Assembly (NCBI RefSeq): GCF_000412695.1
Contig: NC_021499.1
Coordinates: 3,658,001 to 3,722,000 of the forward strand
From: Pseudomonas resinovorans NBRC 106553
Lineage (GTDB): Bacteria > Pseudomonadota > Gammaproteobacteria > Pseudomonadales > Pseudomonadaceae
Direction: 5' to 3'
DNA: 64,000 nt
In this document: in pieces, positions 46,705 through 54,128 of the stretch
How the letters are laid out: each line of letters begins with the position of its first letter
How positions within the stretch are numbered: the first letter of the stretch is position 1
Program-made: the position numbers and the translations under genes
Notes under the pieces: generated by a model
What the model was told of the DNA's origin: nothing
Database searches by the model: none
What the model saw: only the letters and a program-made list of their open reading frames with translations

Positions 46705-46726
46705 TGGGCAAAATGAATTTTGCCCA
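46705..46726. promoter_or_regulatory. 22-bp perfect inverted repeat in the RDD/MarR intergenic region
   Basis: Arms TGGGCAAAAT and ATTTTGCCCA around GA. It sits 7 bp before the first OhrR-type site (46734) and 52 bp before the MarR start. Possibly an operator for another regulator, or a hairpin in the RDD leader. Confidence 0.5.
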
Positions 46727-46733
46727 CGAAAGG

Positions 46734-46745
46734 CTTGCGCGCTAA
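46734..46745 (+). promoter_or_regulatory. Candidate OhrR-type operator, CTTGCGCGCTAA, site 1
   Basis: CTTGCGCGCTAA followed by ATTAG, 32 bp upstream of the MarR start. Its exact reverse complement occurs at 47325-47336 before the esterase gene and a one-mismatch copy at 47278-47289. Confidence 0.65.
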
Positions 46746-46777
46746 ATTAGTCACCATCACTGCCCCTGGAGACCACC

Positions 46778-47224
46778 ATGTCCAACGCACCCTGCAAGGA
46801 GCTGCTGCTCGACAACCAGCTCTGCTTCGCCCTCTATTCCACCTCCCTGATGATGACCAAGGTCTACAAGCCCCTGCTCCAGGAACTCGGCCTGACCTAC
46901 CCGCAATACCTCGCCATGATGGTGCTCTGGGAGGGCGACGGCATCACCGTGGGCGAAATCAGCAACCGCCTGCTTACCGACCCCGGTTCCGTCACGCCCC
47001 TGCTCAAACGCCTGGAAACCGAAGGCCTGATCACCCGCACCCGCAGCAGCAAGGATGAGCGCGTGGTGGAACTGCGCCTCACCGAGCAGGGCCGCGCCCT
47101 CCAGGAAAAGGCCAAGGTCGTGCCCGCTTGCATCGTTGCCGCCACCGAGCGCAACACGGAGCAGCTGGGCCAACTGAAGGACGAGCTGGTATCCCTGCGC
47201 GGGAGCCTGGGCAAGGCCGTCTGA
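46778..47224 (+). CDS. ohrR: OhrR-like MarR regulator (two-Cys)
   Basis: 148 residues. The OhrR N-terminus with the sensing cysteine is plain (C16 in [18 protein letters not shown]), the winged helix is [37 protein letters not shown] and KDERVVELRLTEQG, and C118 (KVVPACIVAATERN) can form the second thiol of a two-Cys sensor. Represses target genes until oxidised by organic hydroperoxide. In P. aeruginosa ohrR (PA2849) lies next to ohr; here the next gene is an esterase, with operator-like sites in front of both genes. An extra C6 is near the N-terminus. Confidence 0.88.
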   Translation: MSNAPCKELLLDNQLCFALYSTSLMMTKVYKPLLQELGLTYPQYLAMMVLWEGDGITVGEISNRLLTDPGSVTPLLKRLETEGLITRTRSSKDERVVELRLTEQGRALQEKAKVVPACIVAATERNTEQLGQLKDELVSLRGSLGKAV

Positions 47225-47277
47225 CGGCCTTATTCGCAAAAGATCGAGGCGTTATTCCAACGTCTTCCAACAAATAC

Positions 47278-47289
47278 CTTGCGCACTAA
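47278..47289 (+). promoter_or_regulatory. Candidate OhrR-type operator, site 2
   Basis: CTTGCGCACTAA, one base different from site 1, in the 156-bp space between the MarR stop and the esterase start. Confidence 0.6.
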
Positions 47290-47324
47290 ATAAATCCCGA
47301 TTAACTTCTGCCTCACGCACTTAC

Positions 47325-47336
47325 TTAGCGCGCAAG
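47325..47336 (-). promoter_or_regulatory. Candidate OhrR-type operator, site 3
   Basis: TTAGCGCGCAAG, the exact reverse complement of site 1, 44 bp before the esterase start. Sites 2 and 3 face each other with 35 bp between them. Confidence 0.65.
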
Positions 47337-47380
47337 ATTTTAGCCATCTAATCAAATCAAATCAAATCGGGAATACAACC

Positions 47381-48400
47381 ATGAAATCGATCAGCACCCT
47401 CGTCGCCGGCAGCCTTCTCGCCCTTTCCGTCAGCCATGCCTTCGCAGCGGGTGGTCCCGGTGTGGAACGCAACACCCAGGCCTTCCTCGAAGCCCTGGCC
47501 GCGGGCGGCGGCAAGCCCCTGGAGACCCTGGTGCCCAAGGACGCCCGTGCCGTGCTGGTCGGCGCCCAGGCCAGCGTGAAGCTGGAGCTGCCGAAGGCCG
47601 ATGTCAGCCAGAAGACCATCGAGGCCAACGGCCAGAAGATCGACCTGACCATCGTCCGCCCCGCTGGCGCGAACGGCATCCTGCCGGTCTTCATGTTCTT
47701 CCACGGCGGCGGTTGGGTGCTGGGCGACTACCCCACCCATGAGCGCCTGATCCGCGACCTGGTGGCCGAGTCCGGCGCGGTGGCGGTGTACGTCAACTAC
47801 ACGCCCTCCCCCGAAGCGAAGTATCCGACCGCCATCAACCAGGCCTACGCCGCCACCCAATGGGTAGCCGAGCATGGCAAGGAGATCGGCGTGGATGGCA
47901 AGCGCCTGGCGGTGGCCGGCAACAGCGTCGGCGGCAACATGGCCGCGGTGGTCGCGCTGATGGCCAAGGACAAGGGCACGCCCAAGCTGCGCTTCCAGGC
48001 CCTGCTCTGGCCGGTGACCGACGCGAACTTCAACAACGCGTCCTACAACCAGTTCGAGAACGGCCACTTCCTCACCCGCAACATGATGAAGTGGTTCTGG
48101 GACAGCTACACCACCGACCCGCGCCAGCGCGCGGAGATCTACGCCTCGCCGCTGCAGGCATCGCTGGAGCAACTGAAGGGGCTGCCGCCGGCCCTGGTGC
48201 AGACCGCCGAGTTCGACGTGCTGCGTGACGAAGGCGAAGCCTACGCCCGCAAACTGGATGCCGCCGGCGTGGAGGTCACCTCGGTGCGCTACAACGGCAT
48301 GATCCACGACTTCGGCCTGCTCAACGTGCTGGCCAAGGTCCCGGGCACCCGCGCCGCCATGCAGCAGGCCGGCGAGGCACTGAAGGCACATCTGAAATAA
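47381..48400 (+). CDS. Secreted alpha/beta hydrolase, hormone-sensitive-lipase type esterase
   Basis: 339 residues. Signal peptide MKSISTLVAGSLLALSVSHAFA with cleavage after AFA. HSL-family motifs: HGGGW oxyanion hole (FMFFHGGGWVLGDY), nucleophile Ser in AGNSVGGNMAAV, Asp in TAEFDVLRDEGEAY and His in YNGMIHDFGLLN. Should hydrolyse short-chain esters in the periplasm. It occupies the place of ohr between ohrR and efp in P. aeruginosa as I remember it, and has two OhrR-like sites upstream. A peroxide-regulated esterase under a MarR repressor (EstR) is known from Agrobacterium, recalled and not checked. Confidence 0.9.
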   Translation: MKSISTLVAGSLLALSVSHAFAAGGPGVERNTQAFLEALAAGGGKPLETLVPKDARAVLVGAQASVKLELPKADVSQKTIEANGQKIDLTIVRPAGANGILPVFMFFHGGGWVLGDYPTHERLIRDLVAESGAVAVYVNYTPSPEAKYPTAINQAYAATQWVAEHGKEIGVDGKRLAVAGNSVGGNMAAVVALMAKDKGTPKLRFQALLWPVTDANFNNASYNQFENGHFLTRNMMKWFWDSYTTDPRQRAEIYASPLQASLEQLKGLPPALVQTAEFDVLRDEGEAYARKLDAAGVEVTSVRYNGMIHDFGLLNVLAKVPGTRAAMQQAGEALKAHLK

Positions 48401-48413
48401 CGAACGACGGAAA

Positions 48414-48446
48414 TGAAAAAGCCCCGCAATTGCGGGGCTTTTTCCG
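48414..48446. terminator. Bidirectional terminator, esterase and efp
   Basis: GAAAAAGCCCCGCA and TGCGGGGCTTTTTC meet around a two- to four-base loop (AATT region). Ends the esterase on the plus strand and efp on the minus strand. Confidence 0.9.
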
Positions 48447-48460
48447 TCTCGCTAAAAGGC

Positions 48461-49027
48461 TCAGGCCTTGACGCGGGACTTGTACTCGCCGGTGCGGGTA
48501 TCGATCTCGATGGAATCACCGATTTCGCAGAAGGCGGATACTTGCAGCTCGGAGCCGTTGGCCAGGCGAGCGGTCTTCATCACTTTGCCGGAGGTGTCGC
48601 CACGGACGGACGGCTCGGTGTAGACGATTTCGCGAACGATGGTGGTCGGCAGTTCGACGGAGATCACGCGATCGTTGTAGAACACGGCTTCGCAGACGTC
48701 GGTCATGCCGTCTTCGATGAAGGCCATGACGCCTTCCAGATCGGCTTTCTCGATCTCGTACTGGTTGAACTCGGTGTCCATGAACACGTACAGCGGGTCC
48801 GCGAAGTAGGAGTAGGTTACTTCCTTGCGTTCGAGGATGATCGGCTCCAGCTTGTCGTCGGCCTTGAACACGGTCTCGGTGCCGGCGCCGGTCAGCAGGT
48901 TCTTCAGCTTCATCTTCACGACGGCGCTGTTACGGCCGGATTTGTTGAACTCGGCTTTCTGGATGACCCAGGGGGCGCCATTGATGTTGGCTACCTGGCC
49001 AGCGCGGAACTCTTGAGCGGTTTTCAT
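48461..49027 (-). CDS. efp: Elongation factor P
   Basis: 188 residues, same size as P. aeruginosa EF-P. KOW-like domain I with the modified loop [13 protein letters not shown]32 is the residue glycosylated with rhamnose by EarP in pseudomonads. Domains II and III follow ([58 protein letters not shown]). Relieves ribosome stalling at polyproline. earP starts upstream in the same direction, with 49 bp between earP stop and efp start. Confidence 0.97.
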   Translation of the reverse strand: MKTAQEFRAGQVANINGAPWVIQKAEFNKSGRNSAVVKMKLKNLLTGAGTETVFKADDKLEPIILERKEVTYSYFADPLYVFMDTEFNQYEIEKADLEGVMAFIEDGMTDVCEAVFYNDRVISVELPTTIVREIVYTEPSVRGDTSGKVMKTARLANGSELQVSAFCEIGDSIEIDTRTGEYKSRVKA

Positions 49028-49076
49028 ACGAATATCCGATGTGGATGAGTGACAAAAAACAGGCCGCATATCATAT

Positions 49077-50198
49077 CTAATTTGTACAAAACTGCACCAG
49101 ACCTGTCGCGAGGTCGGAACGCGCACCCTGAACCAGGCTCCAACGCCTGGCCTGGCGCTGGATTTCCGGCCAGTTTTCCAGCAACGCAGCCCAGGCCTCC
49201 GGCATGCCCTCGCCACGGTTCCAGGCACGCCAGCTCTCACTCAAGGCGGCCGCCGCCTCCGCTGGGACGTCACGGCAATAGACCTTGAGGAAGGCCTCCA
49301 GCTTCTCCCAGTGGGCGCCCTCTTCCTGCTGGTAGATGTGCCAGAGCAGCGGCCGGCCGGCCCATTGGGCACGGATGAACGAGTCCTCGCCGCGTACCGC
49401 GTTGAAGTCGCAGCACCAGAGCAGGCGGTCGTAATCGTCCTGGCTGACGAACGGCAGGACGTCGATGACAAGGTTGCCACGCTGCCGGCTCGCCCCGGCG
49501 CCAAGCTGTTCTTCCCCCAGCCAGCGGGCCAGGTCCGCCAGCACCCGCCCGACGGGCACCAGCAACTGCACCGGTTGCGAGCCGGCCGCCAGGGCATCCA
49601 GCCAACCGGCCAGCGCGGCGTTCTCGTAGGCGAACAGCGAAATCAGCAATGCATCTTCCCGGGGGGCCACGCCCAGTTCCCGGAGAAAGGCCCGTCGCGC
49701 CTGCGGATCGGCCTGGAAGGCGTCGCGTCGTTCCAGCAACCCGGCTTCGCGCAGCAGGCCGCCGGTGCCCTCGACAAAACCGGGGAAATAGAAGCTCTTC
49801 TGCAGGCCGTTGGGCTGGAAGGACGGCAAGCCGTGGCAACCCGCCACCCAGTCCTCGGCGCTGAGGTACTCGAGGTTCAGCCAGCGGGGCTGGTCGCGCC
49901 TCGCAGCCATGGCCTCGAGGTATTGCGCGGGCAACTGGCAGGCGAAGGCCTCGATCACCACATCCGCCGGCTCCACCGGCTGCCAGTCCTGGCGCCAATG
50001 GCGGATTTCCACGCCCTGCTGCCATTGGCTCTGCGCCTTGGGGTCGGCCTGGGGACAGAGCGGCGCGAACACCGCCGGCTCATCCACCCACAGGCGCACA
50101 TCCTGGCCGTGCTCGGCCACCAGCTGACGCGCCAGGCGCCAGGTCACGCCTATGTCGCCAAAGTTATCGACGACGTTGCAGAAGATGTCCCACTTCAC
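49077..50198 (-). CDS. earP: EF-P arginine rhamnosyltransferase EarP
   Basis: 373 residues, DUF2331/GT-B fold. N-terminal [26 protein letters not shown] contains the catalytic/substrate Asp pair (D11, D15), and the nucleotide-sugar region has [24 protein letters not shown] with the conserved Glu. Transfers rhamnose from dTDP-rhamnose to Arg32 of EF-P. Directly upstream of efp, the standard arrangement for this system. Confidence 0.95.
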   Translation of the reverse strand: MKWDIFCNVVDNFGDIGVTWRLARQLVAEHGQDVRLWVDEPAVFAPLCPQADPKAQSQWQQGVEIRHWRQDWQPVEPADVVIEAFACQLPAQYLEAMAARRDQPRWLNLEYLSAEDWVAGCHGLPSFQPNGLQKSFYFPGFVEGTGGLLREAGLLERRDAFQADPQARRAFLRELGVAPREDALLISLFAYENAALAGWLDALAAGSQPVQLLVPVGRVLADLARWLGEEQLGAGASRQRGNLVIDVLPFVSQDDYDRLLWCCDFNAVRGEDSFIRAQWAGRPLLWHIYQQEEGAHWEKLEAFLKVYCRDVPAEAAAALSESWRAWNRGEGMPEAWAALLENWPEIQRQARRWSLVQGARSDLATGLVQFCTN

Positions 50199-50251
50199 AA
50201 TGTGCTTTCCGGGAGAAAAGAACGCAGTTTAACCAAGACGCCGGGCGCACA

Positions 50252-50280
50252 AACAAAATGCCCGCCATGAAGGCGGGCCA
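50252..50280 (-). terminator. Terminator upstream of earP
   Basis: On the minus strand GCCCGCC, loop TTCAT, GGCGGGC then ATTTTGTTTG. It ends the small minus-strand gene at 50323-50532. Confidence 0.7.
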
Positions 50281-50322
50281 AGGGAGCATGGAGCAGAACA
50301 GGGGAAGCGAAAAACGCGGAAC

Positions 50323-50532
50323 TCAGGCCAGCAGGCTATGGGGACCGCGCTGGCGGCGCGCCATTTCCAGCAGCCAGATCGCCTTGCTGGCGCCAGCCGC
50401 GTCAAGGGAGGTGAAGGGGCCGGAGCGCATCACGCCGTCCACCACCACGAACCAGCAGGCTATGTGGCCATCGGCCCGGAGGCGTTCCGGAACCGCAGTA
50501 CCAACCAGGGACATGACATCAACGTGGGACAT
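50323..50532 (-). CDS. Small hypothetical protein, 69 residues
   Basis: Begins MSHVDVMSLVGTAVPERLRADGHIACWF and ends RRQRGPHSLLA. No signal peptide. The repeated hydrophobic and charged pattern (VVVDGVMRSGPFTSLDAAGASKAIWLLEMA) suggests a small alpha/beta fold. A strong GGAGGTG lies nine bases before the ATG and a terminator follows, so I take it as a real single gene. Family not recognised. Confidence 0.7.
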   Translation of the reverse strand: MSHVDVMSLVGTAVPERLRADGHIACWFVVVDGVMRSGPFTSLDAAGASKAIWLLEMARRQRGPHSLLA

Positions 50533-51016
50533 GACACACCTCCATCGCTTTGCATGGTGTAAATGCTATGGGTTCGGTGCGTTCGATAGAAATCAGTTGC
50601 TTTGATAGTGGCTATCCATTTCAACAATTGGCCCTCCCCTGGCGACTTTGCGCACAAGCCGCTCTGGGCCTCGCCGGAAGAGCCCCCTGCCCGCTCGCGC
50701 GGCCAGGGGGCAATCAAAGGCAGGTCGGTTTCAGCCCAAGGGCGGCCCGGTGGCCCAGGGTCCCCACCACCTGTCACAGGTTCGCCACACCGCATCGCGA
50801 CATGCGGCGCCAGCGGCATCGCCCATCCGCTCCTTGTCGAAGCCGATCCCTGACACCCCTGGCGGCGAGCCATCCCCGCCCTGGCGGGTTTTCCTCGTCA
50901 TCCGTGAATACTCTTGGCAACTGCTGAATTGCGGACTACCATAATCACGAAACGATCAACTGGCAAACACGATAAGTGAGCCATTCGCGGTTCGTTCCGT
51001 TATTAAGATTCGCGGC
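50533..51016. other. 484-bp intergenic region
   Basis: Divergent region between the 69-residue gene and the XRE regulator. Several short frames exist but none has a ribosome site or believable protein. The last 80 bases before the XRE gene are A/T-richer (ATAATCACGAAACGATC) and should contain its promoter. No repeat or RNA recognised. Confidence 0.4.
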
Positions 51017-51391
51017 ATGAACACGCTTGGATCGCGCATCGCGCACTACAGAAAGCTGAAAGGACTCTCTCAGCAGGCCCTGGCCAACGAGTGCCAGTGG
51101 GAATCACAGTCCCGTATCGGCAATTACGAGCGGGATACCCGCGAACCCTCGTTCGAAGACCTCAAGCGAATTGCCAGGGTGCTGGAGGTAACACTCAACG
51201 ACCTGCTCAATCCCGCCATGCAGATTGCCGAATCCAAGGATGGCCACTACGCCTCCGACGAGAAGATCAGCCCCCGCTCGCGCCAGGTGCTCGACCGCAT
51301 CACCTTCGCCGCATGCCAGGGCCGGCTGGCCGAAAAGGACCTGATCCTGCTTGAACAGATCGCCCGTCGCCTGGAAAAGCCCGACGACTGA
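51017..51391 (+). CDS. XRE-family regulator, Cro/CI type HTH
   Basis: 124 residues. HTH_3 domain at residues 2-62 (IAHYRKLKGLSQQALANECQ, IGNYERDTREPSFEDLKRIARVLEVTLNDLL), followed by about 60 residues without a known domain (KISPRSRQVLDRITFAACQGRLAEKDLILLEQIARRLEK), probably a dimer helix. Resembles stand-alone P22 C2-like regulators. No toxin or phage gene is next to it, so its target is not evident. Confidence 0.88.
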   Translation: MNTLGSRIAHYRKLKGLSQQALANECQWESQSRIGNYERDTREPSFEDLKRIARVLEVTLNDLLNPAMQIAESKDGHYASDEKISPRSRQVLDRITFAACQGRLAEKDLILLEQIARRLEKPDD

Positions 51392-51469
51392 TTCAGATCG
51401 ATCCTTTTCACCAGGTACCTGTCTCAAGGACATGGGGAAGCTGATTTCCCACCCAGAGAGGTGCCGCCC

Positions 51470-51655
51470 ATGCTTGCCAAAGTCGTGAAGATCGCCCTGC
51501 TGGCTGTCGTGCTCGCCAGCAATGGCGGCTGCATCATCCATCACTTCGACGACGACCATCACCGTGGAGGCTGGGACGATCGCGGCGACCATGACGACCA
51601 CGACGACCGAGGCCGGGACCGGGACCGGGACGGACACGGCAAAGGCCACCGCTGA
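51470..51655 (+). CDS. Small Asp/His/Arg-rich lipoprotein candidate
   Basis: 61 residues. N-terminal MLAKVVKIALLAVVLASNGGC is a lipoprotein-type signal, with Cys near residue 21 though NGGC is a weak lipobox. The mature part is almost only Asp, His, Arg and Gly (IIHHFDDDHHRGGWDDRGDH, then DRGRDRDRDGHGKGHR), with no hydrophobic core, so it is probably unstructured and metal binding. AGAGAGG is nine bases before the ATG; a GTG at 51461 abuts it and is less likely. A terminator follows. Family not recognised. Confidence 0.65.
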   Translation: MLAKVVKIALLAVVLASNGGCIIHHFDDDHHRGGWDDRGDHDDHDDRGRDRDRDGHGKGHR

Positions 51656-51663
51656 ACCCCGAC

Positions 51664-51687
51664 AAGCCCCTCACTCGAGGGGCTTTT
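51664..51687 (+). terminator. Terminator of the Asp/His-rich lipoprotein gene
   Basis: AAGCCCCTC, loop A-C-T-C overlapping, GAGGGGCTTTT. Eight bases after the stop. Confidence 0.85.
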
Positions 51688-51743
51688 CGTTGCCGCCGCC
51701 GGGTGTATAGTCGGACACCCCCGGCCCCTGCGAGCGGTCACCC

Positions 51744-52409
51744 ATGGCGGCATCCTCCCCCGGCATGTCCCGACGCCAAGTGCTCAAGGCATTCGCCACG
51801 CTCGCCACCGCGCTGGCCACGGGAGATGCCCTGGCCACCCGGATCGATGTGACGCTGCGTCCGCGCAATCTCCACGCACGCATGCTCAACCGCGATCGCC
51901 ACCTGCGCCTGGAGCGCCCGGCAGCCGGTGAAGTCGTCGCCTTCTGCTACTTCCGCAAGGGCAAGGGCTGGGACCTGGAAGGCTACCGCAAGGGCTGCCA
52001 CATACTGCGCGACGTGAAGTACCGCTCCACGGTGAAGATCAACGTCAGGCTGCTCGACCTGCTGTTCCTGATCCAGGCCTGGCTGCGCATCAACCAGTTG
52101 CCCACCCGCATCATCGTCAACAGCGGCTACCGCACGCCGGCGCACAACGCCAGCCTGGAAGGCGCCGCGCGGCAGTCGCTGCACATCCGCGGGATGGCCG
52201 CCGACATCCGCATTCCCGGCGTCAGCGTCGACCGACTGGGCAAGCTGGTCCGGGCCATAGGCGCCGGAGGCGTGGGCTTCTACCCCTCGAAAGGCTTCAT
52301 CCACGTCGACGTCGGCCGGGTCAGGACCTGGCACGTGGCCGAGATGTTCGAACCGGGCCAGGAAGAATGGGCGTTCGCCCTGCTGGACCGGGACGCCGAC
52401 TTCGCCTGA
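51744..52409 (+). CDS. M15-type peptidase of the YcbK/DUF882 family with Tat signal
   Basis: 221 residues. Tat motif SRRQVLKAF followed by a hydrophobic segment (ATLATALATGDALA), then the M15 metal site: H in ARQSLHIRGMAADIRI (SxHxxGxAxD form) and H in SKGFIHVDVGRVRTW. YcbK-like proteins cut or bind peptidoglycan crosslinks in the periplasm. A MSRRQ start at 51765 is also possible. Converges on the acidic zinc-ribbon gene with two bases between stops. Confidence 0.88.
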   Translation: MAASSPGMSRRQVLKAFATLATALATGDALATRIDVTLRPRNLHARMLNRDRHLRLERPAAGEVVAFCYFRKGKGWDLEGYRKGCHILRDVKYRSTVKINVRLLDLLFLIQAWLRINQLPTRIIVNSGYRTPAHNASLEGAARQSLHIRGMAADIRIPGVSVDRLGKLVRAIGAGGVGFYPSKGFIHVDVGRVRTWHVAEMFEPGQEEWAFALLDRDADFA

Positions 52410-52411
52410 GC

Positions 52412-52621
52412 TCAGTCGAAGTCCGCGCAATCCCCACAGACGAACTGACCACGCCGGTCCGTGCGCTCGGTCGTCTCGCCGCAGTAGTCGCACTCACCTT
52501 CCGCCCCATCCAGCGGATCGGCGTCTTCGTCGAACTCGTCGTCGAACTCGCCGTCCAGTTCGTCGTCGTTATCCAGCAGATGATCGTGTTCGGGTTCGTG
52601 AAGGTCGAGGTCGTCGTCCAT
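52412..52621 (-). CDS. Very acidic small protein with C-terminal zinc ribbon
   Basis: 69 residues. The first 40 residues are mostly Asp and Glu (MDDDLDLHEPEHDHLLDNDD and onward), then a four-Cys ribbon: CDYCGETTERTDRRGQFVC GDC, i.e. CxxC-14-CxxC. No membrane segment. It could bind a basic protein or nucleic-acid-binding protein through the acidic arm. Ribosome site is weak. Family not recognised; a similar protein is common in pseudomonads as far as I recall. Confidence 0.7.
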   Translation of the reverse strand: MDDDLDLHEPEHDHLLDNDDELDGEFDDEFDEDADPLDGAEGECDYCGETTERTDRRGQFVCGDCADFD

Positions 52622-52928
52622 CGGAGATCTGCCATGGCAGGAAGGAAAGGCCGCGGACTATAGCGCCGGTGCCGGTGAATCTCCATGGAAGGCACACCGG
52701 CCCCTGATGGAAGGCGCTGTGGCGCCATCCTGAAAATGTGAATCGTCTCAAGCCCTTACCGATGAAACCAGCGCGCATGACAAGATCAGCCTATGCTGAT
52801 TTTGGCGAAGAAAAACACCCGAGCACTCGGTTACAATTCCGACGGGCTGTGTAGTCGAAATGGAACTCATAAGTGCGAAGGCTGCCTATGAGGCTGTCCG
52901 TTTTTTTCGAGCAGTTCAGGGAAAGAAG
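52622..52928. other. 307-bp divergent intergenic region
   Basis: No gene seen. A GGTTACAAT element at 52829-52837 could be the -10 of the following exported protein gene, and GGCGCTGTGGCGCC at 52716-52729 is a small inverted repeat. Confidence 0.4.
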
Positions 52929-53342
52929 ATGAATGTCACGCATTGGCTACTAGCCGCTGTATCCGCTGTTGCGCCAATGTCCGCGATGGCCCTGAGCGAC
53001 CTGGGCAACCTGGAAGGATCGGCGGTAATCGCATCGGGGGAGATCGAGCCGATCACCTGCCCGCCCACCGGAAACCAGGACTGCCTCACCTGGCCCAGCG
53101 ACATCTACCGCATGCCGACCCAGAACATCTGCTTCACCGCCGACGTGAACTGCGGCTACGGCTGCGAAGGCTTCATGGCCGAGAAGGACGGCAAGCGCGC
53201 GGTCTACGTCATCAACTCCGCGATCGGGCCACGTATCAGCAAGGCCGACACTGAAGCACTGGAATGCCCGGGCGAAGGACAACCCGTCACGACCTCCCGC
53301 GAACAAGAAGACCCCCTGTCGGATTTACAGCTTGAACAGTGA
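52929..53342 (+). CDS. Exported Cys-containing hypothetical protein
   Basis: 137 residues. Signal peptide MNVTHWLLAAVSAVAPMSAMA, then a mature domain of about 116 residues with six cysteines (ITCPPTGNQDCLTW; ICFTADVNCGYGCEGF; ECPGEG), so three disulfides are possible in the periplasm. Also YVINSAIGPRISKADTEAL. The start at 52929 has GGGAAAGAAG just upstream; an ATG at 52860 would hide the signal peptide. Family not recognised. Confidence 0.7.
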   Translation: MNVTHWLLAAVSAVAPMSAMALSDLGNLEGSAVIASGEIEPITCPPTGNQDCLTWPSDIYRMPTQNICFTADVNCGYGCEGFMAEKDGKRAVYVINSAIGPRISKADTEALECPGEGQPVTTSREQEDPLSDLQLEQ

Positions 53343-53397
53343 TCGGGCGCCCATAGTGTAAATCCCCCATTACTGGTTCAACCTGCCGGAGGCCGCC

Positions 53398-53643
53398 ATG
53401 AGCAGACGAGTCTTCCCAGGGCATTCAGCCTGGACCGAAGCCCGCTTGAACGGTGATCACGCCCTCGCTTTCATTGCTGTCCAGTCAACCGCGCTGGCGG
53501 CTGAACCCAAGCTGCACCAGGTCTATGATCGCGCCTACTTCGGCCTGCGCTCCGACGCGCTGGTGGCCGCCCAGGACGCCCTGGCCAAGCTGGTGCGCAT
53601 CGATGAACACGGCATGCCCGTGTTCAGTTCGGTCGACTGTTGA
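53398..53643 (+). CDS. Small hypothetical protein, 81 residues
   Basis: Begins MSRRVFPGHSAWTEARLNGD and ends GMPVFSSVDC. Predicted helical, no signal peptide; ALVAAQDALAKLVRIDEHGMPVF is the most regular part. CCGGAGGCCGCC provides a ribosome site before the ATG. It follows the Cys-rich exported gene by 55 bp. Family not recognised. Confidence 0.65.
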   Translation: MSRRVFPGHSAWTEARLNGDHALAFIAVQSTALAAEPKLHQVYDRAYFGLRSDALVAAQDALAKLVRIDEHGMPVFSSVDC

Positions 53644-53698
53644 CGCGGGCGCTCCCTGGCCCTGAACTCGGAACCGACTCGCCCCGAAGGCAACAACG

Positions 53699-53724
53699 AA
53701 GAACCCGGCACATGGCCGGGTTCT
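53699..53724. terminator. Terminator after the 81-residue gene
   Basis: AAGAACCCGGC, short loop ACAT, GGCCGGGTTCTTT. Also downstream of the minus-strand gene at 53740-54006, so bidirectional. Confidence 0.8.
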
Positions 53725-53739
53725 TTGCGTTATGGCCAA

Positions 53740-54006
53740 TCACTTCATCGAATTGGCGAAGGTATTCCACTCATCGGTGGCTTGCTGCGCCGCGGCCCGA
53801 TGCTTGTGGACCGCGTCATTCTGCGCTTGCACGAAGGCCGAGATGCACTGGTGATAGGCATTGACGTCGCGGGTGAACTGTTCGCTCTCGGCCTCGTCCT
53901 TGAACTGGGCCGGAACATCGGGCTTGGAGCACGAGTGGCTCGGCTGAACCGAATCGGCGAGCGCGACGGGAGCAACCAGCAGAAGCAGCGCGAGAATCTT
54001 GGTCAT
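53740..54006 (-). CDS. Exported small hypothetical protein, 88 residues
   Basis: Signal peptide MTKILALLLLVAPVALA with cleavage after ALA; the mature 71 residues are charged and mostly helical with two cysteines (PSHSCSKPDVPAQF and YHQCISAFVQAQND), which could bond. AGGAAAG precedes the ATG. Function not known; it is followed by a shared terminator. Confidence 0.7.
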   Translation of the reverse strand: MTKILALLLLVAPVALADSVQPSHSCSKPDVPAQFKDEAESEQFTRDVNAYHQCISAFVQAQNDAVHKHRAAAQQATDEWNTFANSMK

Positions 54007-54128
54007 TCTTTCCTCACAGTAGGCATCGGGACGGAGGATGCACCGCCACCGTAAAGACGACGCATTCTCCTCTACGAATTACCAGAACGCCACCGCAAAG
54101 CCAATCCGCCCCGCCCGCTCCCGCTGAC

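Noticed and set aside
50602..50944. Short plus-strand frames in the 484-bp intergenic space
   Set aside because: Overlapping frames in two registers, Pro/Arg/Ser-rich, no ribosome site.
51017..51391. Phage or toxin-antitoxin context for the XRE regulator
   Set aside because: No toxin, integrase or phage structural gene nearby; neighbours are ordinary small genes.
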